64,000 bases of DNA from Tetradesmus obliquus (lineage: Eukaryota; Chlorophyta; Chlorophyceae; Sphaeropleales; Scenedesmaceae). Both the position numbers and the translations under genes were made by a program. This document shows positions 33,856 to 54,992 of this stretch, piece by piece. The DNA lies in NCBI GenBank assembly GCA_030272155.1, contig CP126199.1, positions 186,001 to 250,000 on the forward strand, written 5' to 3'. Under the pieces are notes generated by a model. The model was not told the origin of the DNA, ran no database searches, and was given only the letters and a program-made list of their open reading frames with translations. How positions within the stretch are numbered: the first letter of the stretch is position 1; every line of letters begins with the position of its first letter.

Positions 33856-36008
33856 CTACAGGCTGCAGCTGCCCAGCCCTGCCCAGCGCACTGCACTTGC
33901 GGCCACTGGCACAAGCAGAGGGTGGAAGGTGTGCGCGAAGTAGCCATGCTGGCGGTACGGCTCCGTGAACAGCGGTGCCAGCAGCAGCATCACGGAGAGG
34001 GCCCACGCCCTGCTGGCCCAGCTGGGTGTTGCTGCTGCCAGCTTGGGGAATGCTGCAGCAGCGTAGCCCTCAGTGAGCAGGGCCAGGCAGTGCAGCATGA
34101 AGTAGGCCATGTAGCTCCAGGTGATGACGCCCCTGCAGCAGTGCACAGCAGACATGCGTGACAGGCACATGTGAATCAACATACAACCCGCAACCGGCTG
34201 TCACCACCGCTTCAGCCTGCTGAGCGCGCACAACAGACAAACGCGTTGGATTGCATGTAAAAACTGAAGTAGACAGTCATCGTGTGTCACTCCACCCCAC
34301 CCAACACCTGTCATCAGCCCTGGTCTTGCTGTTGCTAATGCCCTGTTGGTGCGGGGCACTAAGCTGCAGCATTCAACTTGCAGTGTGTCTGTGAATAGCA
34401 GCACGTAACAGCTAGGTGCACAGTCATGTCCTGCAAATATCTATTCAAGTGCTTACCATGCCGCCCATGTGAGGTACTCATGCAGCAGGCCAGACATAGC
34501 AAACACCACCAGTGTCCGTGCAGTGCTGCGGGGCACCAGCCGCTTCACCAGTGGCCAGGCTGCAGTCGCGCTGTCGGCCAGCTTGTAGCCCAAGCCCTCA
34601 AAGTAGTAGCGCTGCAGGAAACAAGCAGCCCGGACACAGCAGATTTGGTCAGCAAGAACATCATGCCGCAGACTTCGCTCTTCTTTGCATTCTTGGTGCA
34701 ACACGACTGCCCATGCAGAGGTAGACAAACTGCAGGCTGTGAGAGGTACATGTGACAGTTGATACTTGCAGGCTTGCAGGACATCAAGAATCGTGGATGC
34801 AGGACAGCAACACTTCAATCAAGGCTGCATGATGCACTACTGCGCTCGCAACAGCTTTTAGGTACATGGCATTTGAACACTTGCCCAACACATGCATGCA
34901 CATTGCGACGGCATGCTGGGGCTTAATAGCAAATCAAAGCTTGATCAGGTCGCACTGCACTCACCAGGAGAGCGTGCCAGCGGTTGCCCCACAGGTCTGT
35001 GATGCTGCTGGCCATGTGTGGCGAGTTGAAGGCGCGCAGCGGCAGGCTCCCCGCCAGCTCGCCATCACCAACCATCAGCAGCGTAGCACGTGTCAGGGAG
35101 TAGGCGATCTCCATCTGCAGGGACAGCAGTGTGCCTGCTGCCATGCTGAAGACAAGGTAGCCCAGCTTCTGCCCCAGCAGTGCCCCAAACCGGCCCATGC
35201 TGCTTGCAGGAATGGCTGCTGGCTGCAGCGCTGTGGCGGTGCACAAGCAACCACTTGCACTGCAAAGCAGCGCATAAGAGACGTCGTAGGTGACCAGGGC
35301 ACGCAGCACTGCCAGCCAGGCCTCGATAGGGCAGGTCAGGGCTGCAGCCAGGGTGCTGGTGGCATCACTGAAGTCACTGCTGAGCAGCAGGCTGCCTGGT
35401 GCTGGTGCATCTGCTGTTGTGCGCCTTGGTGTTGCTGGTGGTGTGTTGGTGTAGGCGCGCACATGGATGACAGGTCGTTCTGCTGCTGCTGACTTCCTGT
35501 GCTTTGACGTGCTGCTGTCTGCTGCTGCTTGTGCTGTTCCAGGCCCAGCTATTGCCGATGGTGCTTCAGGGGTCTGGTCAAAGCTGACTGGCATGGCTGC
35601 AGCGACTGCTGCAGCAGCTTCGACCTTCAGGCGGCGCCTGTGGACCTTGGCCACTCCTGACATGGTGTTGAGGATGATGCAGGAGCGCAGCACCTGCATG
35701 ACTGACGTTGGTTGCTGCTTCTGCAGAAAGCCCCAGTCCAGCATGCTCCAGCATGCCATCATAGCTAAGCTTGCGATGGCGATACTGAGAGGCTGCGTGG
35801 GTGTGACGTATATCCATGGCTGTCCCAGCAGAAGCACCAGCGAGACGGCCAAGGACAGGCAAGCGCGCCAAAAATCCTGCTGCTGTTTGCACCTCCTCAA
35901 CAGCACTGCAAAGGCTAGAACGCAGAGAAAAGAATACAGTGATGAAAGACTATACAGCACGACGTTGTCCCAGACAACGGCCTTGAGGGGCACGTCTACG
36001 AAAGCCAT
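33856..36008 (-). CDS. Wax-ester synthase, MBOAT family, 491 aa
   Basis: Long-chain-alcohol O-fatty-acyltransferase type: it joins an acyl-CoA to an alcohol in the endoplasmic reticulum membrane. Exons are 36008-34965, 34611-34457 and 34132-33856 (1476 nt, in phase). Several N-terminal membrane helices (VVLYSLSSLYSFLCVLAFAV, ACLSLAVSLVLLLG) are followed by an Ala/Ser/Pro-rich loop at about 130-205 that is longer than in plant relatives. The wax synthase block NSPHMASSITDLWGNRWH starts at Asn328 and corresponds to the plant NSPSLxDFWGRRWN type. The catalytic His is His392 in FAMSGLLHEYLTW. Three or four further helices end the protein. The start is the first ATG of the long exon. Substrate chain length cannot be told, and a diacylglycerol-acylating side activity is possible. 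Confidence 0.86.
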
Positions 36009-36379
36009 CTCAAAGCATGTCGAGTTAACGTGTAGAGTATTACTTGACCGTCTGTGTGATAGAAGGCGACACTAATGAGCTTTAAATAGCAAAGACTAGG
36101 CTAAGCCTGGCTGAGCCGAGGCAGAAACTGACGGATTAGCAAGAGATGAGCAATACACCCGAGACGGTTCAGGTCACAAAGTTTTTTTACCGGCTACTGC
36201 TCTGTCAAAGATTCAACCTTGAACAAACGATGCAGCTACCACTACCTACCCACAACAAGCGCTGGCATCATGGTATGGTACAAGGGGGTGGTATAAGAGG
36301 GCAGCAGCACTCACAACGGCTGGATGGTACTGCCTTGATGGTAGTACCTGGGTCTCCCCATGCGCATGCTCAACCCACA
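36009..36379. other. Short intergenic region, wax synthase / FAM114-like
   Basis: 371 bases between the wax synthase start and the FAM114-like stop, both on the minus strand. It should hold the wax synthase promoter; no motif was recognised. Confidence 0.4.
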
Positions 36380-38656
36380 TCAAGCACTGGCCTCCGTAAT
36401 CTCTGTCCCTGTTGCTGCGGCCGCCGCGTCCTCGTCACAAGTCACGCCGCCAGCAGCTGCGGCCGCCTCAGGTACTGCACCCTTCGGCTGTTGCAGCCCT
36501 GCATGGTGCAGGCTGGCCAGCAGCACCACATACAGCAGCTTGCCAAAGCCATCCTTCACATGTGACACAGCCGTGGTACAGTCTGCCTCAACTTCCGCTG
36601 CCGCTGCACTTGCCTGCTGTGCCGCGGCTTCACCAGCAAACACCGCCGCTGCTGCAGCCTTTGCATGTGCATCACCTGCAGCAGCTGCTGCAGCAGCACT
36701 AGCCGCTGCAGCAGTGGCGGCTTCCTGCAATGCTTGCAGGATGGCTGGCGCTGCGCCCTTGAATGTTGCTGCCAGCTGCTGCACGTCCTGCAGCATGGCC
36801 TGCACCTGCCTGTGCATGATGCTTGCCACTGCATCTGGATCGCTGATGGGCCAGTCCAGGCCATCGTCAAGCGGCTTGCCATACCTGCGGGGGCAGCAGC
36901 AAGAGCAGCAAGAGCATCCATGAGCAGTGTCTACGGAGTCACACCAGCCTGAAGTCGATGTGACGTGTGCAACAGGGTCAGGCAATTGTGTGCACAGGCT
37001 TGGTGGGCAAGCTGGTGCATCTAGCAAACACATAAGCAGCGGCCCAAGAATCCAGGCGCACCTGGGCACTGCAGCCACGCTGCGGCCCAGCGACAGCAGC
37101 AGCATCAGCTGCCCTGCAGCCACCTCAGCCAGGCTTTTCACAGCAGCAGAGCGCAGGCCAGACAGCAGCCGCTGCAGCAGCTGCTCCAACTGGCTGATGC
37201 TGGCACCGCCACCGCTGCCAGGGCTGCCTTGCTGCTCCTCCTCAGGCTGCTGCTCTGTCCCAGCACCGGCTTCATCACCAGCTGCTGCACTTACGCCAGC
37301 CTGCTTATCAGCAGCGCTGCTGGTGCCCTGCGCGGCTGGTGCCACTGTCACTGCTGCTGCTGCTGCATCTGCTTGTGCTGCTTCCGCTGCCGCCTCTGCC
37401 ACCTGCTGTTGCAGCTGGGATGCCTTGTAGCGCCCCTTGCTGCACAGTGCCGTCACTGGCAGGTACAGCTGCTCAAGCGCCTCCTGCATGGGGCCATCCA
37501 AGTCCTCGGCTGCTGCTGCTGCTGCGTCCTGCTGCTGCTGCTGCTGAGTGCTGCGCAGGTCGAATGCCGGCACCAGCTTCGTGAGCGTTGCGTCAATCTG
37601 CTCTCGCGCTTCCTGCTGCAACTTAGCACGCGCCCTGCGAGGGGAGAGGCGTTGCAGGAATGTGCGCAGCAACAGCAGCAGCATGTTGATAATGTTGTGG
37701 GCTTGCCTGAGGTTTCTAGGTTGCATGCTTCAGCTGTGGCAGCTCTGCCAGGCATGCAACTGCGCTGCACATCTGATACAGTTATGAATGCTGTGGGCAT
37801 GCTGAACTAGCCAGCTGTAGCTGCAGCAGCTCCTGCAGCGGCACCTCGTGTGTCCTGTCGCTTCTACGATGCACCCCGCAACGCTCGAATCACTGCACCA
37901 GCAGGCCCAGCTTCAACCTACCTGTTGCAGATGTGTGCGCACTCGCTGCTGAGCTGCTCCAGCTCCTCCGCTGCCTGTGCGCCGCCGTACAGCTCAAAGC
38001 AGGAGTCAAAGGTGGCGGCCCAGTCGGAGGGCGTGCGGGGCATGCCCTGCCTGCCGCCACCGCTGCCGCTGCTGCTGCCTGGCCCGCGTGAGAACTGAGG
38101 GTCCAGCAGGGATGCAGCACCACGCCCAACAGTCTGGTGCAGCAAGGGTGTGTGGTTGCGGCAGCACACGGGGCAGCCAGAGGAACTGTGTCACTATCAA
38201 TTCCGAAGTTGCCAGTGCTCATGCGGTCGGCGTTACAACTCAGCACGTGGGCTGCTCACATCAAAGTCAACCTCACATCGACATGTGCAGCTAGGCAGCG
38301 CAGGAGTTGCGCCATTACTGCAGCTACCCTGCAGCCAGCACTCGTCTGCACTGACACGCCAGCTGGTCAACACATGCAAACACATCAACTGCTATGCAGC
38401 AAATGTCACCTCCATCTGCATCAGCTCTCTCCCACCCGCCCCGCCCACCTCCAAGCTGCGCTCAGCGCGTGCTGCCAGCTGCCCCGCTGCCTCCCGCAGG
38501 GCAAACAGCCCTCCAGCGGCATGCGGCGCTGCTGCTGCTGCTGCTGCTGCTGGGTCGCTGCTGCTGCTGCCGGCTGCCGCGCCGCCCTCCTCCAGTCCAA
38601 CCACCAGCTCCTTGGCCACCTCCTTGGCAGCAGCCTCAACCTGCAGCAGCAGCAAC

Positions 38657-38687
<31 letters not shown>

Positions 38688-41237
38688 AAAGGCAGGCAAT
38701 GCATCGGGTTGTTGCTGGCATGAACAGCAGCTGACCGCACCTTGCTGATGCATGTCACCCTCAGCATGCTGGTGTCAGCAGCAGCATGGCGCAGCCAGCA
38801 GTGTCGCACGCATGTCTGTGGCAAATAGGAAGACGAAGCCAGCACATCAGCTCCTGCATATTGGCAGGGACGTGCGACGCGGATTTACACACTCCTGCCA
38901 CCACAAACAGCAAACCGACCTTCAACAAACACCCAGGCACTTGCACGCCTGCCCGCCCGCACCTTGGCTGTCAGTGCTGCGCCCACCGTGAGGCTCTGTT
39001 TGGCCACGCTGTTGAGCCCGCCCCACAACGAGCCCAGCGCCTTGGCAGCGCTGGCAGCCAGCAGGTCCACCTGCTCGTCGATGGCCTGCGCGGCATCAGT
39101 AGAAGCAGTGAAGCAAACAAGGTGAAGCGCAGCAACCATATGTGGCATCCTCTCTCTCATTGCCAAGTGCAGTGGTGCGAGTGCGGATGGCACAAAAAAG
39201 AACGGCGGCAGGCTCAGAACCATGAGCAGCCAGCAGCCGTCATGCCAGGTCCCACGCCGCACCTTGAGCCCGGACTCCAGCTGCGTGTCGGGGCCCTGCA
39301 GCTTGGACAGCACCTCCTTCCTCCTGAGCTCCTCAGGCTCCACGCCAGCACTGCTGCTGCCGCTGCTGCCGCTGCAACTGCTTTGGTCATCAGCGCCGTC
39401 ATCAGCGCCAGCAGCCCCGGAAGCTGTACTGCCTGGCGCCTGCTGCTGCTGCGCCTGCCGTGAGCTAGTTGCAGCAGCAGCAGCAGCAGCAGCAGCCAGG
39501 CGCGGCTCGCTGTCGCCCCTGCTGGCCATGACTGCTGCCGGCGGCGCTGCTGCTGGTGCCGCGCCTGCTGGGGAGGGCTTGCTGGGGCGCTCCTGGTAGG
39601 CGGATAGCCGCTCCACCTCTGACACGTCATCAGCAGCAACCACCTCTGCCACAGCCTGCAGGACAGGCAGTGCAGTATCATCGTTTAATCTTGCTCCTCT
39701 GTGGGGAGCGCATAGCGTATATAAGGATTGATATCTTTTGCTTACATTGCCAGGTTAGGCATGAAGTTTTGAAATGTCAGCAGCAGTGGCAGGCGCAGGC
39801 GCGCAGACAGCGCAGGAGAGTGCAACACAGCACACACATGCAAGTGCGATGACAGCCGAAGTTCGTCAAGCAGTGCACGTCACAAGGTTATGCTGCCCTG
39901 CTAATCACCAGCCGCTGCACCTGCAGCCTGCCCTGCCGCCGCACCTGCTGCACGCTGGCAGTGAGCTCCTGCAGGTCCTTGGCGGCACCCAGCGCCACCT
40001 GCTGCAGCCGGCTGGACAGCCCACCCAGGCCCCAACCGCCAACGCCCCAGCCGCCCTTGCTGCCGCTGCTGCTGCCAGCGCCGGCGTTGCTGTGGCCAGC
40101 TGCTCCTGCTGCAGCAGCAGCATCTGGCACGGGAGCCTGAGTGGTTGCTGCTGGCTTGGGCGCTCCACTTGCTGCTGCGCCTTGTGCTGGTTGCTCAGCT
40201 GCTGGCGGCACTGCACTAGGCCCACTGCTCCCAGCAGCAGCAGCAGCAGCAGCGCCTGGCCTTGGTGGCACTGCTGCTGCCGCTGCAGCTGGAGGTGCAA
40301 CCTGGGCTGCCTGTGGAGCTTGGGTTGCTGCTGCTGGGCTGGCGGCAGCTGGGGCCTGTAGGGCTGGCGCTGCTGCTGCTGCTGCTTGCGCTGGGGGTGG
40401 TACAGCCGGGATGCTGGCCACCCCTGGCTGACGAGGACCGCCTGCTGCTGCTGCTGGGCTGCTTGCTGCCGCGTATGTTGGTGCAGGTGGGCCTGCTGCT
40501 GCTGGCGGAGGGCCACCAGGCCGTGCCTGGGGAGCCATGCCAGGCGCTCGCGATGCAGGGCTAGCGGCACCAGCTGCTGCTGCTGCTGCTGGTGAGCCAC
40601 CTGGAGGGCCTGCTGCATACTGCCTTGCAGGTGGTGTGGATGCTCTGGCAGGGCTTGGCCCTCGCGCTGCTGCTGCTGCTGCTGCTGGGCTGGCCGCTGT
40701 GGGTGCACCCATGCCAGCCGTCGGCGGGCTTTGAGCGAACGGCGGCGCGCCAGTTGCTGCTGGTGCGACTGCTGCCACTCCTGCTTCTGCTGCCGTGCGC
40801 GCTGGTGGCTGCTTGGGTGGCGCTGGTGAAGGTGTTGCAGCAGGCTGGAGTGGCGCCGCAATTGAGGCAGCTGCTGCAGGCCCAGGCACTGCTGCTGGCT
40901 TCTGAAGTGGCACAGGAGCACCTGCTGCTGCTGCTGCTGCTGCCTGCGGTGGCACAGCTGCTGGCACAGATGCTGCAGCTGCAGGACCCGGCGCGTCATC
41001 CTTGAATGGTATCGGCCCTACCTTGGTGACTATAGGTGTAGCTTGTGGCACTACTGTCGCTGCTGCTGGTGCTCCTGAGCTTACTGCAGGCTTGGCTGTT
41101 GCTGCTGCTGCTGCTGGCTGCTCTGGCTCATCCAGCTCGCCCCAGTCCACGTCATCACCCTCCGAGGCATCTCCTGCAAAGTCAAAGTCGTCATCTGCTG
41201 TCCAGCCCTCCTGGCCAGCACCGCCAGCAGCAGCCAT
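36380..41237 (-). CDS. FAM114/DUF719-like protein, 1109 aa
   Basis: Exons in transcript order are 41237-39945, 39655-39263, 39085-38963, 38640-38410, 38133-37922, 37634-37062 and 36884-36380 (3330 nt, in phase). An acidic N-terminus with short aromatic motifs (DDDFDFAGD, DDVDWGELDE) leads into about 330 residues of Ala/Pro-rich low complexity. Next comes the FAM114 (DUF719) hallmark GGWGVGGWGLGGLSSRLQQ, then an amphipathic helix. Later exons hold WGGLNSVAKQSLTVG, ETVGRGAASLLDPQF and FELYGGAQAAEELEQLSSEC, which parallel the family's DxxGGxxHLExLExLS segment. A long C-terminal helical part has Gln and Ala runs. In animals FAM114A proteins are Golgi-linked Rab2 interactors; a traffic role here is inferred. 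The ATG at 41237 is the first in frame. Sequence outside the WG block is divergent, so the family call is good but not certain. Confidence 0.68.
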
Positions 41238-41920
41238 CTTGAGGGCCTCCACAGGTTGCTGGCAGCCTCAGCGTGCCTGCAGCTGAGCTAGTGGCTGCTG
41301 TCCTGAGGTATGCTGGTCTGCAGCAGCATTGCAGCAGGTGCCAGAGATGAATCAGTCCAGGCATTCTCACATGGTGGAGTCCAACGCATAGCCAACTCAA
41401 TATGTTACGTTTGCTGGTGAATCCGTTTGGTGTGTGCCAGCAGTGCAAAGTCTGGAGCACGCAGATGTGCTGACGAGTACTACCTGCAGTGAATTTAACC
41501 TGCAGCACCTCAGCCGTGCCTCCTGACGTCGAGGCCTCAGCAGCTCCTGCAAGATGCAATGCTCTGCTGCTTATAAGCAACCACTGCTAGATCAAACAAC
41601 AAGCAGCTAGAGCATGCTGCATGCAGATGCACCTCCAACTGCTCAGCACTTCTGGCTCTCCAGTGACACAGAGGCCTCCGAGTCAAAGACGCTCGAGGGT
41701 TGGTGAGCTTGGAGAGGTTTTGTCAGATTGCTCACCAACTAGCTGCAAACAGCCCTGCGAAGTTGCCTTTGTCCTTGCTTTGTCACTGCCTGGACCCTGT
41801 CCACTGGCAAACACTGACAGTTGTGTGCTTGCAAGTCGATCTACTCAGCTGCAGCTCGGATGCAGTATCATGCTGTAGTTGAGTGACAAGGGACTGAATA
41901 GGGGAGGCAGGCTCGACAGA
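41238..41920. other. Divergent promoter region, FAM114-like / ArfGAP
   Basis: 683 bases between two start codons facing away from each other. Both genes probably act in membrane traffic and may share this region. No specific factor site was recognised. Confidence 0.4.
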
Positions 41921-44900
41921 ATGAGCGCCCTCGCTGCCAAAAAGCTTGCCAAGGAGGTTGCTGAATTACGCGCCTCTCCAGACAATAAAAGATGCTTCAA
42001 TTGTGAATCCCTGGTAAGCGTCTTGTTCGGTGCAAGTTTATATGCACACACGAGACGGCTGATGCTGACCGCTCTGTCCCGCCTCTGTCTCTTGCAGGGC
42101 ACCACCTATTATGTGCCTCAGTACAGCATATTTGTCTGCACACAATGCAGTGGCATCCAGTAAGTGACAGTGACCGCACAATTCAGTTGATCCCTACGCT
42201 GTGGACGTGGAGCAGCGCTAACCAACGCCTTTTCTTGGTCTGGCTCCTTCTGCAGCATGCAATTTGCTCACCGGGTCAAGTCAGTCACTCTGGCTGAGTA
42301 CAAGGCGGATGAGGTGGAGCACATGCGAGAGGGTGGCAACCAGGTATGCTGCCACTCCTGCTGCTGCTGCCTGTATACCTGCGGCTCTTTTTGCCGCAGG
42401 TATAGTAGTCAGCAGGCGATGGCACTGCTGCTGTATACGGATACCCACTGCTACGAATGTGCTGCTGCAGGTCGCTGCCTACCGGTTCCTGGCCAGGTAC
42501 ACACCTGACAAAGACCTGCGCAAGCCTGTGGACAGGTGAGTGTGTGCGGCGTTGTGCACATCCAGCCGTATGGCTATAGGCGTTGCGACGTCAGTTGGTG
42601 CAGATGGCAGACTCGTCCATTATTGATGTCAGGTCAGCAGTGACAACTGCCTGAACTGTGCTGTATGATCCAGAGTAATGACAAACAGAACCGCAGCCCA
42701 GGCTGTGCGCAGGTCGTGCACAGCCTGTGCAGGGCTGCAGCACTGCTTCATGACGTTGGCAGGGTACTGATGTTGGCAGGGTATTGTCAAGCCGCTGACA
42801 ATGGCCAGCTGACCTTTCACATGGCCCATGCTGTCTTGCAGGAACCCGCAGCGCATCCGCACATGGATCCAGACAGTGTTCATGGACAAGCGCTACTTCA
42901 GCGCAGACGCGCCCATCCCGCGCCGCTCAGCAGACGGGGCAGCAGCAGCTGCAGGCAGTGGCAGTGCTGGCGGCCTGGTACTGTCGCCAAGCGCCTCTTT
43001 GCGGCGTGCTGGCTCCATGCGTGAGGTGCGTGGTGTGACGGCCAAAGCAGCAGCAGCAGGGCTTGCAGCGTGTGTCAGCATGCGTGTAGTGCATGTGAAG
43101 GACATTGCAACTGAAGCATTTGATGCAATGGCAGTGATGCGGTCTGCTGTTAGCAGAAGTGCGCTGTAGGTTCTTTGCCTAGCTTTTGGTTGCTGTTGAT
43201 AATCCAAATACATGCTAATATCTGCAGCAACATCATGAACTTCAGCAATCTGGCGAGCGCTCAATGGCATCACTGTGCTCGCACCCGCAGGGCTCCGTAG
43301 CGACTTCTCCGCTGCCGTCGCCAGCTTCAGCAGCAGCCTCAGCAGCCTACGGCCATTCACAGCCCGGCAGCCCGCCCGTGCGGGACATGCGCGAGCTGCT
43401 GGGAGACCGCGCCACCACGCTGCAGGTCGGGCCCAAGGTGTCCACTGACAGCCTGGGCAGCAGCGGCGGCGGCAGGCCGGCGGTGCAGCAGCAGCAGCAG
43501 CAGGCAACGCCGCAGACGCCAGTGGCCCCCAAGTAAGTGCTTTGGGGTTGGGCCAACTTCAACTAGATAGGGTCCCCAAGCAGCAGGGTGGCCACTGGTA
43601 CGCTTGCCTGCCTCTTCCACATGCCTGTTCTGTGTCAGCCTTTGTTAACACCAACTGTTTCACCAGCGGTCTCGTTACTCTTGCCAGCATGTCAGAAGTG
43701 TTTGTTGACTCTCTACACTGGTGTTGCAGGCCTGCGCCCAGCTCGCCGTCACCACGGCAGCAGCAGCCAGCATTTGACCCATTCGCAGCGCCAGAGACGC
43801 CAATCACGACGCCTGCAATGCCAGCAATGCAGGCGACGCCTGCACTAGCAACGCCGGCAGCACCCCCAGCAGCAGCGCCAGCAGCACCTGCTGCTGCACC
43901 TGCTGCAGCAAACGCGGGCTGGGCATCATTTGATGAGCCACCAGCGTTTGCTGCCGTGCAGCCCCAGGGCACGCCTGCTGCTGCTGCTGCTGTTCAGCAG
44001 CAGCCTGCGGCGGCCTCTGCTGTGGCAGCCGCTACTCCGGGCAGCAGCGGCTGGGCAACTTTTGGCGACAACGCGTTTGGCGCAGCAGCGCCAGCAGCGG
44101 CTGGCCCAGCAGCAGGCGCCACGCCAGCAGCAGCAGCTCCGCCCGCTCCTGCAGCTGCAAGCACGCCCCGAGCAGCAGGTGGCTTGGCATCACCTGCAGC
44201 AGCAGCTGCTGGTGCTGCTGCTGGGGCAACCGGAGGTTCTGTGAAGTCAGCAGGCACAACGCCCAGCGCTGCTGCTGCTTCATCGCCTGCCTCACCCAGC
44301 GGCAGCAGCAAGGGCGGCAAAGCAGCACCTAAAGAGCTTGCTGCGGTGAGTTTCAAGTGTGCGGGGCGCAGTTCTTGTTGATGTAGATGCGGGGGTCGAG
44401 CGCCAGGCACGAGATTTGACGACTCGCATGCTCGCCGCTCTGACAGCGTTTTAGTTCAATTGCCTTGTCGAAACAGGCAGCCGGCGCTGATAGTGACTCA
44501 TTGTTTTGCCATTGTGCTGCTGCGTATGTTGCTTGCAGGATCTGTTTGCTGACTTTTCATACGCGCAGCCGCAGCAGGCTGGCATGCCCTTCCAGCAGCA
44601 GATGCCCTACGCTATGCCAGGCATGCAGCAGCCAGGCTATGGCCTGCCCCAGCAGCAGCAGCAGCAGCAGCAACCGGCACACCAAGCGTGGGCGCTGCAG
44701 CAGCAGCAGGCGCTGATGTGGCAGCACCAGCAGTACCAGCAGCAGCAACAACAGCAGCAGATGCAGCAGCAGCTGCAGCAGCAGCAGGCTGCGTACAGTG
44801 CCATGTATGGCGGCATGCGGCCGCCCCAAGGCTATGGCATGCCGGGGATGCCTGGTGGCCAGGGCATGCCGTATGCTGCTGCACCTGGCATGAATGGCGC

Positions 44901-45486
44901 AGGAGGGTTTGGCACTGCTGGCTACATGGGCATGCAGCAGCAACCCCAGCAGCAGCAGCAGGGGTCCGGCCCGCCGTCTGCTGGCTCTGCTGCTGCTGCC
45001 GGCGTCTGGTCTGCCACATCAGCGGCAGCTGGTGTGACGGAGGAGAATGCATTTGCGGATCTGGTGGACCTTACAGACTTGAAGAAGGCGCTGCCGACAG
45101 CAGCCGGCAGCAGCGGCGGCGGCGGCGCACCAGGCTTCCCCCAACAGCAGCAGCAGCAGCAGCCGTATGGCATGGGCATGCCGGCAGCAGGCATGCCGCA
45201 GGGGATGCCAGGTATGGCAGCTTACCCCGCCGCCGGGTATGCCATGCCTGGCTATGCGATGACACCGCCAGCAGGGGTGCCAGGGTATGGCATGGGACCT
45301 GCAGCAGCAGCACCAGCAGCAGTGCCTGGCTATGGGCAGCCGGGCATGGGGATGCAGCAGCAGGCCTCATTTGGCTCCAGCTGGGGCATGGCAGTGCCAC
45401 CTTCGCCTGGTGCAGCTGGTGCTGCAGCTGCATCAGCAGCAGCAGCTCCGCGTGCCAGTGAAGACACTGGCAATCCATTTGCATGA
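41921..45486 (+). CDS. ArfGAP-domain protein, AGFG/AGD14-like, 765 aa
   Basis: Exons are 41921-42013, 42098-42159, 42256-42343, 42471-42535, 42842-43025, 43291-43532, 43730-44345 and 44539-45486 (2298 nt, in phase). Residues 1-120 are an ArfGAP zinc finger: Cys25, Cys28, Cys45 and Cys48 (CX2C-X16-CX2C), then CSGIHMQFAHRVKSVTL, ADEVEHMREGGNQVA and NPQRIRTWIQTVFMDKRYF. Relatives read GIHREFTHRVKS; the Arg after GIH, normally the catalytic arginine finger, is Met here. The rest is disordered: Ser/Pro segments, Ala-rich stretches and Gln/Met/Gly/Pro-rich tracts. Endocytic short motifs are present: DPF (FDPF), repeated DLF/FADL-type acidic motifs (DLFADF, NAFADLVDL) and a C-terminal NPFA, an EH-domain ligand. 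This suggests a clathrin-adaptor role. TGTAA lies at 46139-46143. The low-complexity exons are the least certain. Confidence 0.86.
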
Positions 45487-46325
45487 TGCGGCCAGGGCAC
45501 TGCGTGATGGCACTTGGTGAGTGTGCCCTTGAATGTGTGGCGAGTGCAGCATTGTCGCAATCATGGCGATGTGGCACGCCATTTGGCATAATCACGCTGT
45601 TGCACAAGCTCTGCGCGTGGCGCGGCGCAGTGGTGTTCGGATCTCTTCGGGCAGGTCAGCTGAGTATGCTCGTTATGCTTAAGGACAGTGGCAGGGTCGT
45701 CCCTTGTTGTTTGCCAGCGTACCTTTTGATGGTAAGGGGCCGACTTGTTGCGAAGTGTTCACCATGCTGGCTTGGAGGTTGTGTGCGACCCAGCACTGCA
45801 GATGTCACCCTTTTGTGCTGTGCATCACCCAGTGGTTATGTGCACGTGCTTCCCCAGCTGGGCATTTGCGTGATCGGCATTGTCTTTGCTTTCATCTTGG
45901 TGCTTTGTCAGCGTGCTGCGTGCTCTTGGCTCAGCAGCGCCGTTCATGATTCAACGTGGTTTTGCCTGGGCCTGTGCCCATGCTGTGTAGCGCCTTGTCT
46001 GCTGATGACAAGCAGTTGACTCCCTGCTGTTTGACCGATGCTGAGGTGCTCATTGGTGGGCGTTGCTAGGTGCAATGTTTGCATTTGAGCACTTATCGCT
46101 TATGCATTGCGTAGCATCAGTTTGCCAACTGCATCCTATGTAAGTGCGAGAAGGAACATGACCAGCAGCTACAACCACAAGCAAGTGACGAAACTGACCA
46201 GTGGGCCGCGTGCAACGACACCCTGCACATAAACTCATGCTCTGCACTTATCAGGGACAGACACTGCTATGCAGTCTGCGTCAGTGTACCTTGTATAAGG
46301 CGGGTAAGCCTTTTGCTTGCTAAAA
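45487..46325. other. Intergenic region, ArfGAP 3' UTR and CAP-gene promoter
   Basis: TGTAA at 46139-46143 would give the ArfGAP transcript a 3' UTR of about 0.65 kb. No coding exon was supported. Confidence 0.45.
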
Positions 46326-54814
<8,489 letters not shown>

Positions 54815-54992
54815 ATTAGAGGCAGGATCAGCATTTGCTGGCCTCAACTTCAGCACCGTTGAACGGTGCTAGTGCAGTGTTGATCTGTGCTTTTCTTCAG
54901 AAACTCCTGTCAATCTTTATCGCTGGGCATCTGTGTCTCACGCATTGCCTGCCGCTGTGCTGAGATGCCTCCATGTGCTGCCTGCCCTGCAG

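Noticed and set aside
36009-36379. Operon-like link between wax synthase and FAM114-like genes
   Set aside because: They are close and co-oriented, but nuclear algal genes are transcribed singly and the functions do not match.
39905-40999. A 364-codon Gln/His-rich frame on the minus strand
   Set aside because: It is a shifted-frame shadow of the Ala/Pro-rich first exon of the FAM114-like gene. Only the other frame joins in phase to the WG-motif block and downstream exons.
46294-46300. TATAAGG as a TATA box for the CAP gene
   Set aside because: It lies only 26 bases before the ATG, which would leave no 5' UTR.
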